Of a stretch of DNA of 64,000 bases, positions 9,641-20,208 are shown piece by piece. Position 1 is the first letter of the stretch, and each line of letters begins with the position of its first letter. The position numbers and the translations under genes are program-made. The stretch covers positions 62,001-126,000 of the forward strand of contig NW_027526702.1 in assembly GCF_052857255.1 (NCBI RefSeq), in the 5' to 3' direction. The stretch is from Amblyomma americanum (lineage: Eukaryota; Arthropoda; Arachnida; Ixodida; Ixodidae). Under the pieces are notes generated by a model. That model was given only the letters and a program-made list of their open reading frames with translations. It searched no databases and was not told the DNA's origin.

Positions 9641-12600
9641 TTATAATTTTATGTACTTGTCTATTAGCCGAACTAAGCTGGCGTTAATATCGTTGCCGTC
9701 TTGTGTCATTCTAAGCATGTTCTTTCTAATTTTGTAGGCCCTTTTCTTCGCTTTCACCGCCTGTGCTGCTTCGTCTTTATGAAGCGCAACAAGCTGGTGC
9801 ACAACGGAACTGCTGTCCCGCTTGCGTCGGCTTCTGTCGCCTCCACTTTTTCCACCTCGGTTGCTGCAGCTCATAGTTCCACTCGTACTGGGTAGCACAG
9901 CCAGGGGAGACGTGCTCAGCAGTTGGGGGTCCACTCTGTCTCCGAGGGGCCCGTCTTCCCCTGACGCCAGCATCTCGGCAGTGTCTGGCGCCTCATAGAC
10001 GACTGGCAGCTGCACACGACCAAATATAGTATATTGCATTTTTCATTTTCCCAGGTGAATGGTCAAAGTTGCCGTAATAGTGTGCAATCATCAGCTGCAC
10101 CGACCTATGCCAGCCAGAACAAAGGGACCGTTCAAAACTTATCTGCATATAACTGCATAGATATATTATTGAAGAACTTAACAATACAGTCTAGTAACTG
10201 CATAGATATATTATTGAAGAACTTAATTATACAGTCTAGCAAAAACTGATCACTGAAAAGCAATAATGAACAGCATGTTTAAAATGAATGAGACATTGAG
10301 AGTGTCATTGGTAATATATAACCAGTCTTGTATACGTTGCATAAAATAAGTTACCGACTACACTTAAAATAACTCCATCAGAAATGTAACTGATTGCAGT
10401 GGTCAATTACCGCCCCAGTATGGCTAAACGGCTCTGTTCCTGAGACCTGGTAATTGGCCACTGTAATCCCAATTCCAAAAGCAGGGAAGCCACCGACGGA
10501 TCTTGGCAACTTCCGACCTATATCTCTAAAATCAACACTGCAAGCTCACAGAGAAATGTTAACCGCACGACTGTGTGGCTAACATTTTTATATATGTTAT
10601 AATAATAACGCGGCTCAATTATTATATATGTTGATGTCAGTATCCAGGGCTGTGTAACAACTGCAGTTTACTGTCCCTGCAAGCCTGCACTTGACAAGAC
10701 GGCCAGGTTTCGTTTCGCGGAACCTTCTTCCCTCTGTGCTGAGCCGGTTGCTATACAAGACTCGCTTCCCTCTGTAGCCGCAGTTACCTTGCTCCCTACA
10801 GCCCACATTATTATCCGCACTGACGCCCTTCAAGCAACTCGTCTACTCCGACGCGTCAGCCGCAGCCCAGAAATCGGCCAGAATATACATCGCCTGGTGG
10901 CTCGCATCCCGCAAGCCATTCGAATTGAGTGGGTCCCACGTGACCTAATCAATTCAGAGAGCTTTGCAGATTCTGCAACCCGCTTGCTGAGCCTACCCAC
11001 ATCAAAGCATCAATTCCTCAGTGTGGATGATGATACCCTACTCACAAGGAACACCTCCCGCGCCGCACACGTGCTCTCGTCTCTCCGAGTGCGATAACCC
11101 CCCCCCCCCCCCCCCCCCTCCCTGGTCTTACCCGGGCAGAGGAGATTGTGCTCCGGAAGATCCGGGTAGGGGTTGCCCTCACTCCTGCCGTAACTGGGAC
11201 GTGGCCTCAATTTCGCCACTTAATCCTTTCAATTTTCTTCCCAACTCCCCTTATGCCCAGAGGCAATAAACAATGCTATAAAAAAAGAATAACTGTATAA
11301 CCCGAAATGTTAGACTGAAAAAGTGATCGATTACAAAATTGCATAAAATGTATTCAATTACAAGTAACAGATTACAAGTAATCATATACGCACAACTCGG
11401 TATGTAACCTTAGCAAGAGGCCAAACCAGCGAACCAAAGTAGATAGAGATGAGGTGGGAACTGCAGAATGAGACTTTGGTTTGAACTGCTGTGGGTTAAG
11501 AACCTTTTTTTCGCCATTGCCTGACAACCATGGTTGTACAAGTGTCGTTTTTTCTGTGCAACCTCTTCCCTCCCTTTTCTACTCAGTTCTCTAGTATCCG
11601 CAGCCGGCCTGCCTTGTGCAGTATTCTGTACATTTAAAAAATTCATAGTAATGGAATTCCACAGTGACTGAGCGGTCTAATAACGGGTAATGTTTGAAAT
11701 TGCAAATTACCTCCAAACTTTCCCCGACCCTCCCATCATCATTGATGGGTAGGCTGCCGAGGAAACTGTGCAGCAGCCAGTAGCACTGCCACGGGACACC
11801 AGGAGAGCCAGTGGCAGTTCCGGTTCGTCTCAGCTGCCTGGAAAGATGAAAATGATTTCAATAATAAATGTGCTCATGGGGATCTCTTTAGGCCATCAAG
11901 CTTTCCTGTGAACACTGGGACTTAAGACAAATGTTACATAAATATGCAGGTACCAACTGGCAGGTACTGGTGAAAATGTCACTTAACTGCACCAGTTCGA
12001 GATTTTCAAGTGATTGGTTCAGATGATAGCATTCTAGCAATATCTGCATAGTAGTCCAGTGAGGCCTACAGTTATATATTTAAGAAAATCGAGAAAATTG
12101 CTGAACTGTTACCTTAGCTAGTAGCCAGAAGTACCCGAGCACTCTATAAAGACACCTTAACTCAGGAAAAAAAAGTGAAATTTTGAAGCACGTGCACGCG
12201 GTTCTGCACGCAATGGTTACACTTGAGCGGAAGTTGATTGACAGAATTTTGCCTGCCAGTCAATCAGTGTAAGTTATACAGGAGATAAGTAATGATCACA
12301 ACGCTTCTGTGCTGTAGTCATGCGTGCTGGTGGCTGTATGGCAAGATCACTATAGTACAGCGCTCTGTCAGTTTGAAACAAAAGCTTTGAACGACAACAG
12401 CTACCGCGAAAATGAGAAAGACGAAGTTTGCATGCAGAGCGGTGCATGCACGCGTACACAAACGAAGACGAAAAGGTGCTTTTCTTTTTTATTAGCTGGG
12501 TACAGGTGAATAGCCACCCGATTCTTGGCCGATCCCCTAGTGTGGGTATGTGCCAACTTTTGTTAGGCCAACAACAACTACGCAGTTTACGAAGAAAAAA

Positions 12601-13122
12601 ACGAACAGACTGGCGCTGTGTTTCGAGTGAAACATACGCTGCTCCTGTCACGAGGCACTCGTTGTTCAGTTCTTATATGAGTACATACATAATTGAAACA
12701 TCTTGGGCGCTCGCGAGGTAAACTATACGCGACGACGGCGAAAAGTTTGCACGTTGCTGAACCAACACACTGCTGCCGCACATATGGGTCTGACGTCGCG
12801 CCATAAAAACAGCGCTAGATGAGCAATGCAATGAGACTAAAGGTAGCACTTACCGGTAGTTTTTGTTCAGATGATTCATTTTCTGTTTCACCTGCTTTGC
12901 AGTGTAGGGGCCCTCGCCCGGCGCTAGTCCAGCGTTCAGCCCTGCCGCTATGGCAGCGTATATACGCGCATTGCGCGTATTTCCACGCAGAGCGGGTAGC
13001 AGGTCCTCCCAGATGCGAATCAAAGCCGCTGTTGTTACATCAGGCCAGTTGACACGCCTCTGGGAGGACGATTCCTGCGACACTGTTGCTGCTGCCGCCA
13101 TGCCTTCCGCGGACTCCGCCAT
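9641..13122 (-). CDS. Three-exon Myb/SANT-like DNA-binding protein gene, 254 aa, intact frame
   Basis: Exon 1 is 13122-12854, exon 2 is 11837-11711 and exon 3 is 10009-9641 with TAA at 9643-9641. Junctions are canonical: donor CG|GTAAGT, acceptor TTTCCAG|GCAG, donor GGAG|GTAATT, acceptor GTGCAG|CTGCC. Coding lengths of 269, 127 and 369 nt sum to 255 codons without a stop. The ATG at 13122 has a good context (ACAAAATGGCG). Residues about 24-90 form a trihelix/Myb-SANT-like domain (VNWPDV, IRIWEDLLPALRG, YTAKQVKQKMNHLNKNYR) with W26 and W39. The middle is Ser/Gly/Pro-rich with a basic patch (GGDRSRRKRDSSS), and the C-terminus is a charged helix (HKDEAAQAVKAKKRAYK). Such proteins bind DNA in the nucleus and often accompany Harbinger transposases, so it may be host-domesticated or element-derived. 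A Penelope copy ends only 45 bp past the stop, and a LINE fragment sits in intron 2. Confidence 0.7.
10151..10240 (+). repeat. 45-bp direct tandem duplication
   Basis: Two adjacent copies begin with AACTGCATAGATATATTATT at 10151 and 10196. They are nearly identical and lie in intron 2 of the Myb/SANT gene. Confidence 0.9.
10445..11290 (+). pseudogene. Internally deleted LINE fragment (RT motif, RNase H, C-terminus)
   Basis: A short RT block (VIPIPKAGKPPTDLGNFRP at about 10465-10525) is followed directly by the end of an RNase H domain at 10790-11097 (IIRTDALQATRLLRRV, then IRIEWVPRDLINSESFADSA). After a C21 run the frame changes and a LINE C-terminus follows (RKIRVGVALTPAVTGTWPQF at about 11150-11210), then an AATAAA-like end at 11265. 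Most of the RT is gone. The fragment is in intron 2 of the Myb/SANT gene, opposite in strand. Confidence 0.65.
11098..11118 (+). repeat. C21 homopolymer
   Basis: Twenty-one consecutive C. It falls exactly where the LINE reading frame shifts between the RNase H domain and the C-terminal domain. The opposite strand is a G21 run capable of quadruplex formation. Its length is sensitive to sequencing error. Confidence 0.9.
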
Positions 13123-14725
13123 TTTGTCGGTTAAGCGCAAACGAAGGTTAGCCAGCTCGGTTTACGGTAACGAAGGTTAGTGGCGTAACTACCGTTTGGC
13201 TTTCCGTGTGAGCGCGGCTAACTATAGTTAAGGGTAACCACAGTTTACTTAACCATGGTTAAGGGTGCCCGTGTAAATGCGGTACTAGGCCTACTCGTTA
13301 TGACACTTGCGGGTGCCAACAAAGGGCCAAGGACAATAGCCAGAACACAACGCCACGAGGCGATACGTTTCTGCCAAGGCGACCCTAACGCGAACGGCGC
13401 CTACCGCTTCTCGCGGTGTCGCAGCGCCCCGGTGTTTTCCCTGTAATCACGACTGCAATCCAAATCAGCTGATTACGGCACCCGTTTCCCTGAGCCAAAG
13501 AGACAGAACAGTGAATATTTACAACTATGTACAAGAAAAATCGAGCCACCCTTCAGGCTTCCGCATTCACTCGCTTCTGGCTTCCTGTTCTATGTGGACG
13601 TCTTGCTCTCGCCCTCCATGTGCGGACCTCGTAGGTTCCCCTTCCAAAGGTATACCGATGAAATTCTCATCAAAAGCGTAGCATGCACGGCAATTCCCGC
13701 ATGCTGCTACAACGCTCATATCGCTGTCAAGAAAGCATCTCAGCCTTGCTAGCAACTCCGAATTCGGGTCAGGCCTAACGCTGTTTCAAATCCGGGAGGG
13801 CATTCCATGAACCGAACTGATTGTCGTCCCTCGTTCCAAGAGCTTGCCACACGTTGGGGCGCCATTGTGGAAATATAGGGGGACAAAGGGTGGGACGACA
13901 AAGCGTTAACACTCGTATGCTATTTATAACAGATGCAATCAATACACAGAGCGGGCCAGCTAGCTAAAAAACACCAACGAGGCATTCCTCGGAAATAGAA
14001 GGCTACGTAAGGACTTCCTACTTACCGGCTAGGGCAGGGGCGCGACTTGGGAAGTATCGGCTGTGAACATTTGTATGCGCCGACAATGGCGGCCGGGTTT
14101 TCCCGTGCGCGCCGCATTCTTGGGGCAAAGCCATTCCCTAGCATTTGCTGGGGAAGGTGACCAGAGCGCGCGTTTGCTGCGCTCGCTTCGCTGCCCGGAA
14201 CCAGAAATCCAGCGGCAAGGCACAACGGATCCCCGTGCGCCTGCCGCGGAAGGTGACGAGAGCGTGCGGCTCCAACCGCTCGTCACGCTGGCCGTGTCCC
14301 TAAGAGACTGTCCTGTCCCGCAGAATTCCGCGTAACCTACGAGGTGACGCTCACGTCGCCGTTCCCTTTCCCCCATGAGGGAGACTTCCCTCCTCGATCA
14401 AGCGGGGAGGTCCCGACGCATGGCGCGTTCACACTTGGACATTCGGCGGCGAGGGGAAGCGGAATCCGCGGCCGCCGCAATGCTGTCTCGTTCACATTTG
14501 TTGGCAACCGCGCCGCCGGCGCGACAAGGAGCTCTCGCCGACCACCGATAGGAACGAGACTTCGCGTGGCCTGACTCAAACGGCGGCGCGCGCACGCCGC
14601 TAGGGTAGCTAGGGTGCCACCTTCTCCAGTTCTCCCGTGTCTCGTACGCGCCTTTTCAGTGTGCTTCGTTTGTGCTGACGCGCGCGTTGTTTCATTCGCG
14701 TTCGGCGCGCGAACCGTGAATAATA
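13123..14725. other. Intergenic, GC-rich in the second half; no gene supported
   Basis: This separates two divergent starts: the Myb/SANT gene (13122, minus) and the Harbinger pseudogene (14726, plus). Near 13150-13280 there are short related motifs (AACGAAGGTTAG twice; TAACTATAGTTA; TTAACCATGGTTAA) that look like transposon-terminal palindromes. From 14080 to 14700 the sequence is very GC- and CpG-rich, which would suit a promoter, but no element is decisive. Confidence 0.5.
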
Positions 14726-17700
14726 ATGAGCGATTCAGAAGAGGAGGAAATAATCTTGATTCTTCTGGCAAACTCGTTGCTGGCCGCGCGGCAACGACAG
14801 CGTATGCGGGACGCAGCGAAGAAGAAACGGCACCAGCGACGTTGGTGGGTGCGACCTGCCCTTCAGCAGCGTGAGGAACTCTGCCACGCCTACAAACTGC
14901 TGCCTCTTCTACGTTCCCGCGACGTGGAATATTATCGGGAGTAAGTTCAGATAGAATTATGTGCTTTCTGTCAAAGTTCTGTCATATTCAGCGTAGCAGT
15001 GGCGGTGCTGAAAGAGTGAATGGCGAATGGCTACTTTCTTTTTTGTAGTTACTTAAGAATGCCTCCTCAAGCATTCGAAACTATCTTGGAGCTGGTCAGG
15101 CCACGAATCCTTAAAAAGGACGCAAAGTTTCGCACAGCGATCCCGCCAGAGCACCGCCTTGCCCAAACTGTGAGGTAATGACCACGCTTCAACAAACGCT
15201 GATTGATTGAAGACTGTTGATTTCTTAACTCGCACGCGGCCTCATTTCTCACTGGAAATCTCTTTTCTTCAGCTTCTTAGCTGCCGGCGACACACTGCGA
15301 TCGTCGTCATTTTGTTTTTTGAATGGACGTTCAACCGCCTGTGGAATCATTTCATCAACATGCCGGGCGATTTGGGAGGTCGTTGGCCCCATATATGTCG
15401 CATGCCCAACGGAACCCGAGGAGTGGCTGCAGGTAAACATATACGCAAACTCACGGGGATCACCCTGTAAAATTTTTTTATTCTTGCGGTGACACTAGGA
15501 AACAGATTGCTCCTGCGCGCACTTATTTTTGAAGTGACTCTGACGTGCTTCCTGATTGCTTTACATATGCATATTTATTATTTTTCTCATTCTTCAGATC
15601 GCAAGCGACTTGGAGCAGCGTTGGAATTTTCCACACTGTTCAGGCGCAATTGACGGCAAACATGTTTCCGTGGAATGCCCTGCAAATTCAGGGAGCGTGG
15701 ATAGAAACTACAAAAATTTCTTCAGTAAATCGCTGCTTGCCATCAGTGATGCTTACTACAGGTATCATCATCAGCAGCAGCCTTACTATGCCCACTGCAG
15801 GGCAAAGGCCTCAGCCATGTCTCTCCAATTAACCCTTTCCTTTTGCCAGCTGCACCCACCGTATGCCTGCAAACTTTTTAATCTCATCCGCCCACCGAAC
15901 TTTCTGCCACACCTTGCTACGATTGCCGTCTCTTGGGATCCGCTCTGTTACCTTCAGTACCACCGGTTATCTTGCCTTCGAATTACATGCCCTGCCCAAG
16001 CCCACTTCTTCCTCTTGATTTTGACTAGGATGTCATTAACCCGCATTTGAACCCTCACCCGCTCTGCCCGCTTCCGGTCTCTCAGCGTTACACCTCTGAT
16101 TTTTCTTTCCATAACTCGCTGCGCTGTCCTTAACTTAAGCTGAACCCTTTCCGTTAGCCTCCACATTTCTGTCCTGCAGGTGAGTACCAGCAAGATCATG
16201 CTGTTGTATACTTTTATCTTGAGGTATATTACAGATGTAACTCCTTGATAGTGGATTGCGTTCCTCTTTGCATCTTGTGCAGGCAGCTAGCTAGATTGAT
16301 TAGAATATTCCTATGCTTTTGTAGCAAGAAATCACAGTTCCTCCTAAGCGAAGAGCTAACTTGATTTTCACCGCTGCAAATGTTTTCTTGCGTAAACTGG
16401 TCGTCAGGCAAAAATATAACCATACAGAGCTGCATTCTTCGTGGTATGCAGTGAATGCTCACAATAGCTTAGCAACACGAAATGTTGCAATGCTGTGGAT
16501 ATATGCTACCTGCAGTGTCCTTTCTGAGGAGGTGTAGAATTCATGCACAAGTATTACTTGGGTGTGAACTTGACTTGTTGCACATATGAGAGCAGCGATA
16601 AAGAGGGCACTGTTTTCAGTCTGCTGATTCATTTTGAATTGGCAAAATATTCTCTGCCTGTTGTTTCATTTCTAGGGTTCGTTTATGTGGAGGTTGGCCA
16701 CTTTGGGACTGAGTCGGATGGCGGGGTGTTTGGCCGAAGCACACTCCAGGGATCAATTGAGCAGAACCAAAGAGGATTTCCCCCTGGCAAACATCTTGGA
16801 GCAGTTGGACACATGCCATACTTTCTTATTGGGGACGAGGCTTTTCCCCTAAAGGCATATATGATGCGTCCATACTCAAGGAAAAGTATGTTTAATTGTT
16901 TTGTTTGTGCAAGTGATTTGTGGCAGTAGCAGAAAGCACTATTTTTTATAGGTGTGACTGGCCTTTCCTTTTGACAAGCATTGTAGCATGAATCACATGA
17001 GCTAGCATTTTGTGATAGAATTGTAGTGTAAGATCAATCTCATGCTTCACTCAGTTTGGTTTCTAACTGTAGCGCATGTATTTAATTTACAGTAGCCAGG
17101 AATCAGTCTAGATATTCGTTATGTTCAGATTGACCTGCAATATGATAGCTGCCACAAATTTGGCGCACATTCTCTGCATGCTCAACGTGTTCGCACCTAT
17201 GTTGTAGCTAACTTCCTGCATTCAGGTACTGCTACAGCAGGCAACTGGATTTGTCCCACCAGAATCATGCAAGTCTATGACTCAAACGCACATGTAGATG
17301 CGCACACATGCAAAGACCCAGTATAGAAGGACTCCCGAAAGGTTTCCACACCCGCGATTTGGCTATATTTGCAATTAGATACCCATTTGCCATGCCCAGC
17401 AAGCGTGTCGATTGGCTAGCTTAAGGGGGTGCTTGCTGTTCCAGTCACTCGCACCAGGTGCCGCTATATCAAAACAAGTGTAGAAGAAAGTGGCATTACA
17501 GAAGCTGATATTGCATCTCAACACTGCTGTTGATGTCTTGTTGATCTGCACTTTTATTGTTTTCTACTCATGTTTCATACTGCAGGTCTTCCACCACTGT
17601 TTGCTATCACTGAACCAAGCCATTTTGAAGAATTGCATCAAAGAAGAATTTTCAATTACTGCCTCAGCAGAGCCCGTAGGGTACTAGAGAACGCTTTTGG

Positions 17701-18206
17701 CATTATGGCCATTCAGCGCCGTCCCTTCAAAGCAAAATAAGAAAACACCCGTTACATAATCTTGGCGTGCCTCACATTGCACAATTTCTTAATCAAAAAA
17801 TCTTCCAGCTCCCGGTCTACATACTGTCCTCCTGGAACAGCTGACCACATTGACTGGGAAGGCAGGATTTTTGATGGAAGTTGGAGAGCAGAAGACGACG
17901 GAAGCTCTGCACTGTGTGCCCTGCCACACACAGGCGGCAACTCAGCCAGGTATTGGGAGCCTGTAGCTGGTTGTACGTCTCCTGGAAGCTTGTGCTTAGC
18001 AATTTTTCAGTCCTCTGTCGTTTACATGTTGTACATCGCATAGATGTGGTGGACATGCAAAGTGAGCTTTTTGCTTTTGGTATAACTTTGTATTACATTC
18101 CTGTTCCAGACTTGCCGATGCCGTGAGGGATAGGCTGTGCAGATACCTTATCAGCGATGGCAATGTACCATGGCAAGTGAACATGATAAAAGGGAACATA
18201 AATTGA
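14726..18206 (+). pseudogene. Seven-exon PIF/Harbinger transposase, inactivated
   Basis: Exons are 14726-14940, 15049-15174, 15273-15432, 15598-15761, 16676-16885, 17586-17949 and 18110-18206 (TGA). Most boundaries are canonical GT/AG. Exon 1 has an acidic start and RRWWVRP. Later exons give [26 protein letters not shown] (first Asp), FVYVEVGHFGTESDGGVF, FLIGDEAFPLKAYMMRPY (GDEAF) and FNYCLSRARRVLENAFGI (Glu). Two defects show it is dead as drawn. An in-frame TAA at 17738-17740 interrupts the stretch after FGIMAIQRRPFKAK. Also, the phase at the exon 5/6 junction does not match, implying a 1-base indel. An RTE fragment fills intron 4. It converges on a BESS-motif gene fragment, with 43 bp between the stop codons, as expected for two genes of one Harbinger element. 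Confidence 0.75.
15764..16215 (-). mobile_element. 5'-truncated RTE LINE fragment in intron 4 of the Harbinger gene
   Basis: The minus strand encodes the RTE C-terminus: [50 protein letters not shown], and after stops [14 protein letters not shown]. The 3' end is a (GAT)n-like simple repeat at 15764-15775, typical for RTE. It lies only a few bases inside the intron donor at 15762, which remains GT. Only about 450 bp of the element is present. Confidence 0.8.
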
Positions 18207-18249
18207 ACAGGCAACATATTTCAGTTTTATTTGAACATAAACATCATCA

Positions 18250-18953
18250 TCAGCTGCTCTGGTCCGCCAATGCTTGCTTCATTTTCGCATACATTAAAAC
18301 ATCAATCTCATGCATAGCATCAATCTGCTGTGATCGGCTCAGTGATCGCAGCTTGTTGGCGAGTGTCGCACAGAAATGGTGCGCCAGATCGTCCGTCTCC
18401 TGTTTTGGAGACTTCATTTGTACTAGGCGTTTCAAGCATTCTGAAGCTACTTCCAAGTGTGGGTCCTCTGAAGAGCTGGAAGTAAAATTTTCCTTGTTAA
18501 CGGCAGTCATTTACATAGAGAAAGCATTGTTTATTCTACCTTTCTCCTGTTGAATTTCTTGCAAGCTTACGAGCTTTTGGTGGCCTAGGAAGCCTGAAAG
18601 CGGATAAGAAAGTGAATGAGTTTAACAAATTTGCATCATAAGCACATTGCCTGTGCCAAAGGAAGCTATTATAAAGGCACGTATACCTTTCAGTGTCTGA
18701 GTCCACATTTGTGCTCAGGAACCTAAAATAAATCAGTTTTCTGCGTCAAAATTGTGTAATGCAGAGATGACTAGTTTTTCTTCCCCTGTCATCTCGTGTA
18801 TGGTCAGGTTCTGCAGGTCTCGGAAGTCCAGGCGTCCCAGGTGGACTTGGTGACTGAGCTGGCGTGCCGCAAATTTCTTGGGAAGCCATGCCAATGTAGG
18901 CTAGTTGCGGATCACTTGTGTGGTCTTCTGCGTCATCCTCGGTATATGCAGTT
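18250..18953 (-). pseudogene. 3' exons of a BESS-motif (MADF/BESS-like) gene, partial
   Basis: Candidate minus-strand exons are about 18953-18770, 18723-18688, 18592-18548 and 18490-18250. The first has an acceptor TTGCTGCAG and encodes TEDDAEDHTSDPQLAYIG and a Ser/Pro-rich stretch (PAQSPSPPGTPGLPRP). The last encodes DDLAHHFCATLANKLRSLS and a helix ending in TGA, which resembles the BESS motif of MADF/BESS proteins. I could not find the N-terminal MADF or Myb/SANT exon upstream; a LINE tail sits at 19260-19612. The donor of the first listed exon is weak. Its tail-to-tail position with the Harbinger transposase suggests it is that element's DNA-binding partner. Confidence 0.4.
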
Positions 18954-20055
18954 CTGCAGCAACATGCGTAGTGCATTAACAAATCACAGTGGTAACAAGT
19001 GACATCAATTTTATTTTATGAGTGAAATATTCGAAATAGTGGGTGAGTACATGTCATCATTCTTCAACGAAGTACCCACTACGTTCAGTCCCCATGTGCC
19101 ACCAGTTCACAAATGCTTGAATTCCACTAGGAGCTCCCTTCTTCTGACTGGCTCCATGAAAACTCATGCTCAGCGTATTTCGCTTCATTTCAGAGCTTCT
19201 CGACACATAATACCTATTCGACGGGTCTAAATACATAATGACCTCTTGGTGTTAGGTCTGGTAAAATGGTAGAATGTGTAGGCCAAGTTGAAAAAGAACA
19301 TTCCTTTAATTATTGTGTATTGTATACATATCGTTCCTGCATTACTTGCAGTTTATACTTTGCGGTGTTGTATTTTCACAATTTGTTCATTTTTGTTTGC
19401 TTGTTAGCGTTGTATCATAATAGTTTCTTGCTTTTCATCTGTGTGCTTTCTATACACCTTCTTTGCCTTGCACCTGAACTACTGCAATTTTTTTTTTATT
19501 TCCGAACAGGAGGTCCCTCGGACAGTATTACTTTGGGACCTCCGTCGGTAGCACTAATAACCCCATGTACTGAATGTACCACACATTGCAATAAATATGA
19601 ATGAATGAAGTATTTCTTCAGTGAAAAATCATTTTGACATGACTGCAGGCTTCAAATGGTTCTCAAAGCAGGCCAGAACACGACTTGCTGATCACAGTAC
19701 ATATCTCGGTATGCATGTATCAGAGCATCCAAATCATTTGGGAGCAACAATAGTAGCAAATCTGTGGTTTTTGGCAACGACTACTGTTACAATTCTATGC
19801 TGCTGTATTTGCTCTTCAGTGCACAGCAGTGCACTCATCCCTACTTACAATAGGCTTTGTGCTTCAATAAATATCTGAGTGTGATAATAGACTTACACGC
19901 AGTTTATTGGATCAATAGAAAGCTGTTTTGATGCCCGTATCGCCAACACCGTGGCATCCACCATGTTAAGAGCAATGCAGAGCAAAGTCATGACCAAAGT
20001 TTGTCTCGCGCCACTTTGTAAATTCGCGAGTATGGTTTCAATTTTCCTCTCCCAC
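18954..20055 (+). repeat. Non-coding stretch with a LINE 3' tail (about 19490-19612)
   Basis: The plus strand at 19500-19612 has GGAGGTCCCTCGGACAGTAT, a matching GGGACCTCCGTC, and the end ACACATTGCAATAAATATGA with (GAAT)n. I recognise this as a CR1-type LINE 3' end. The upstream AT-rich part from 19260 may belong to it. No gene is supported in the rest. Confidence 0.45.
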
Positions 20056-20208
20056 CTCCTTCTGTAGGGAGTTCTGGAGCCACTCGCAGTGGCTCGCCGA
20101 GTCGCTACTGTCGTCGCTGGCGTTCAGCCGGTACGGCGTGAACGCATAGGGCTCGATGCCCATCGCGGAAGTAAGAGCGAGCAGTCGCGCCTCGAGGTCC
20201 GGGTCCAT
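20056..20208 (-). CDS. Putative first exon of an unrecognised gene
   Basis: An ATG at 20208 opens 51 codons (MDPDLEARLLALTSAMGIEP, YAFTPYRLNASDDSSDSAS, CEWLQNSLQKE) to a plausible donor GGAG|GTGGGAG. It is acidic and Ser-rich. The YAFTPY segment followed by an acidic Ser stretch and a CEW recalls proteins with a P2X7-type intracellular domain, but this is only a resemblance. It could instead be the missing 5' exon of the BESS-motif gene. No downstream exon was found. Confidence 0.25.

Noticed and set aside
13120..13141. Upstream start for the Myb/SANT gene at 13140
   Set aside because: That codon is TTG on the minus strand; the first ATG is at 13122 with a good context.
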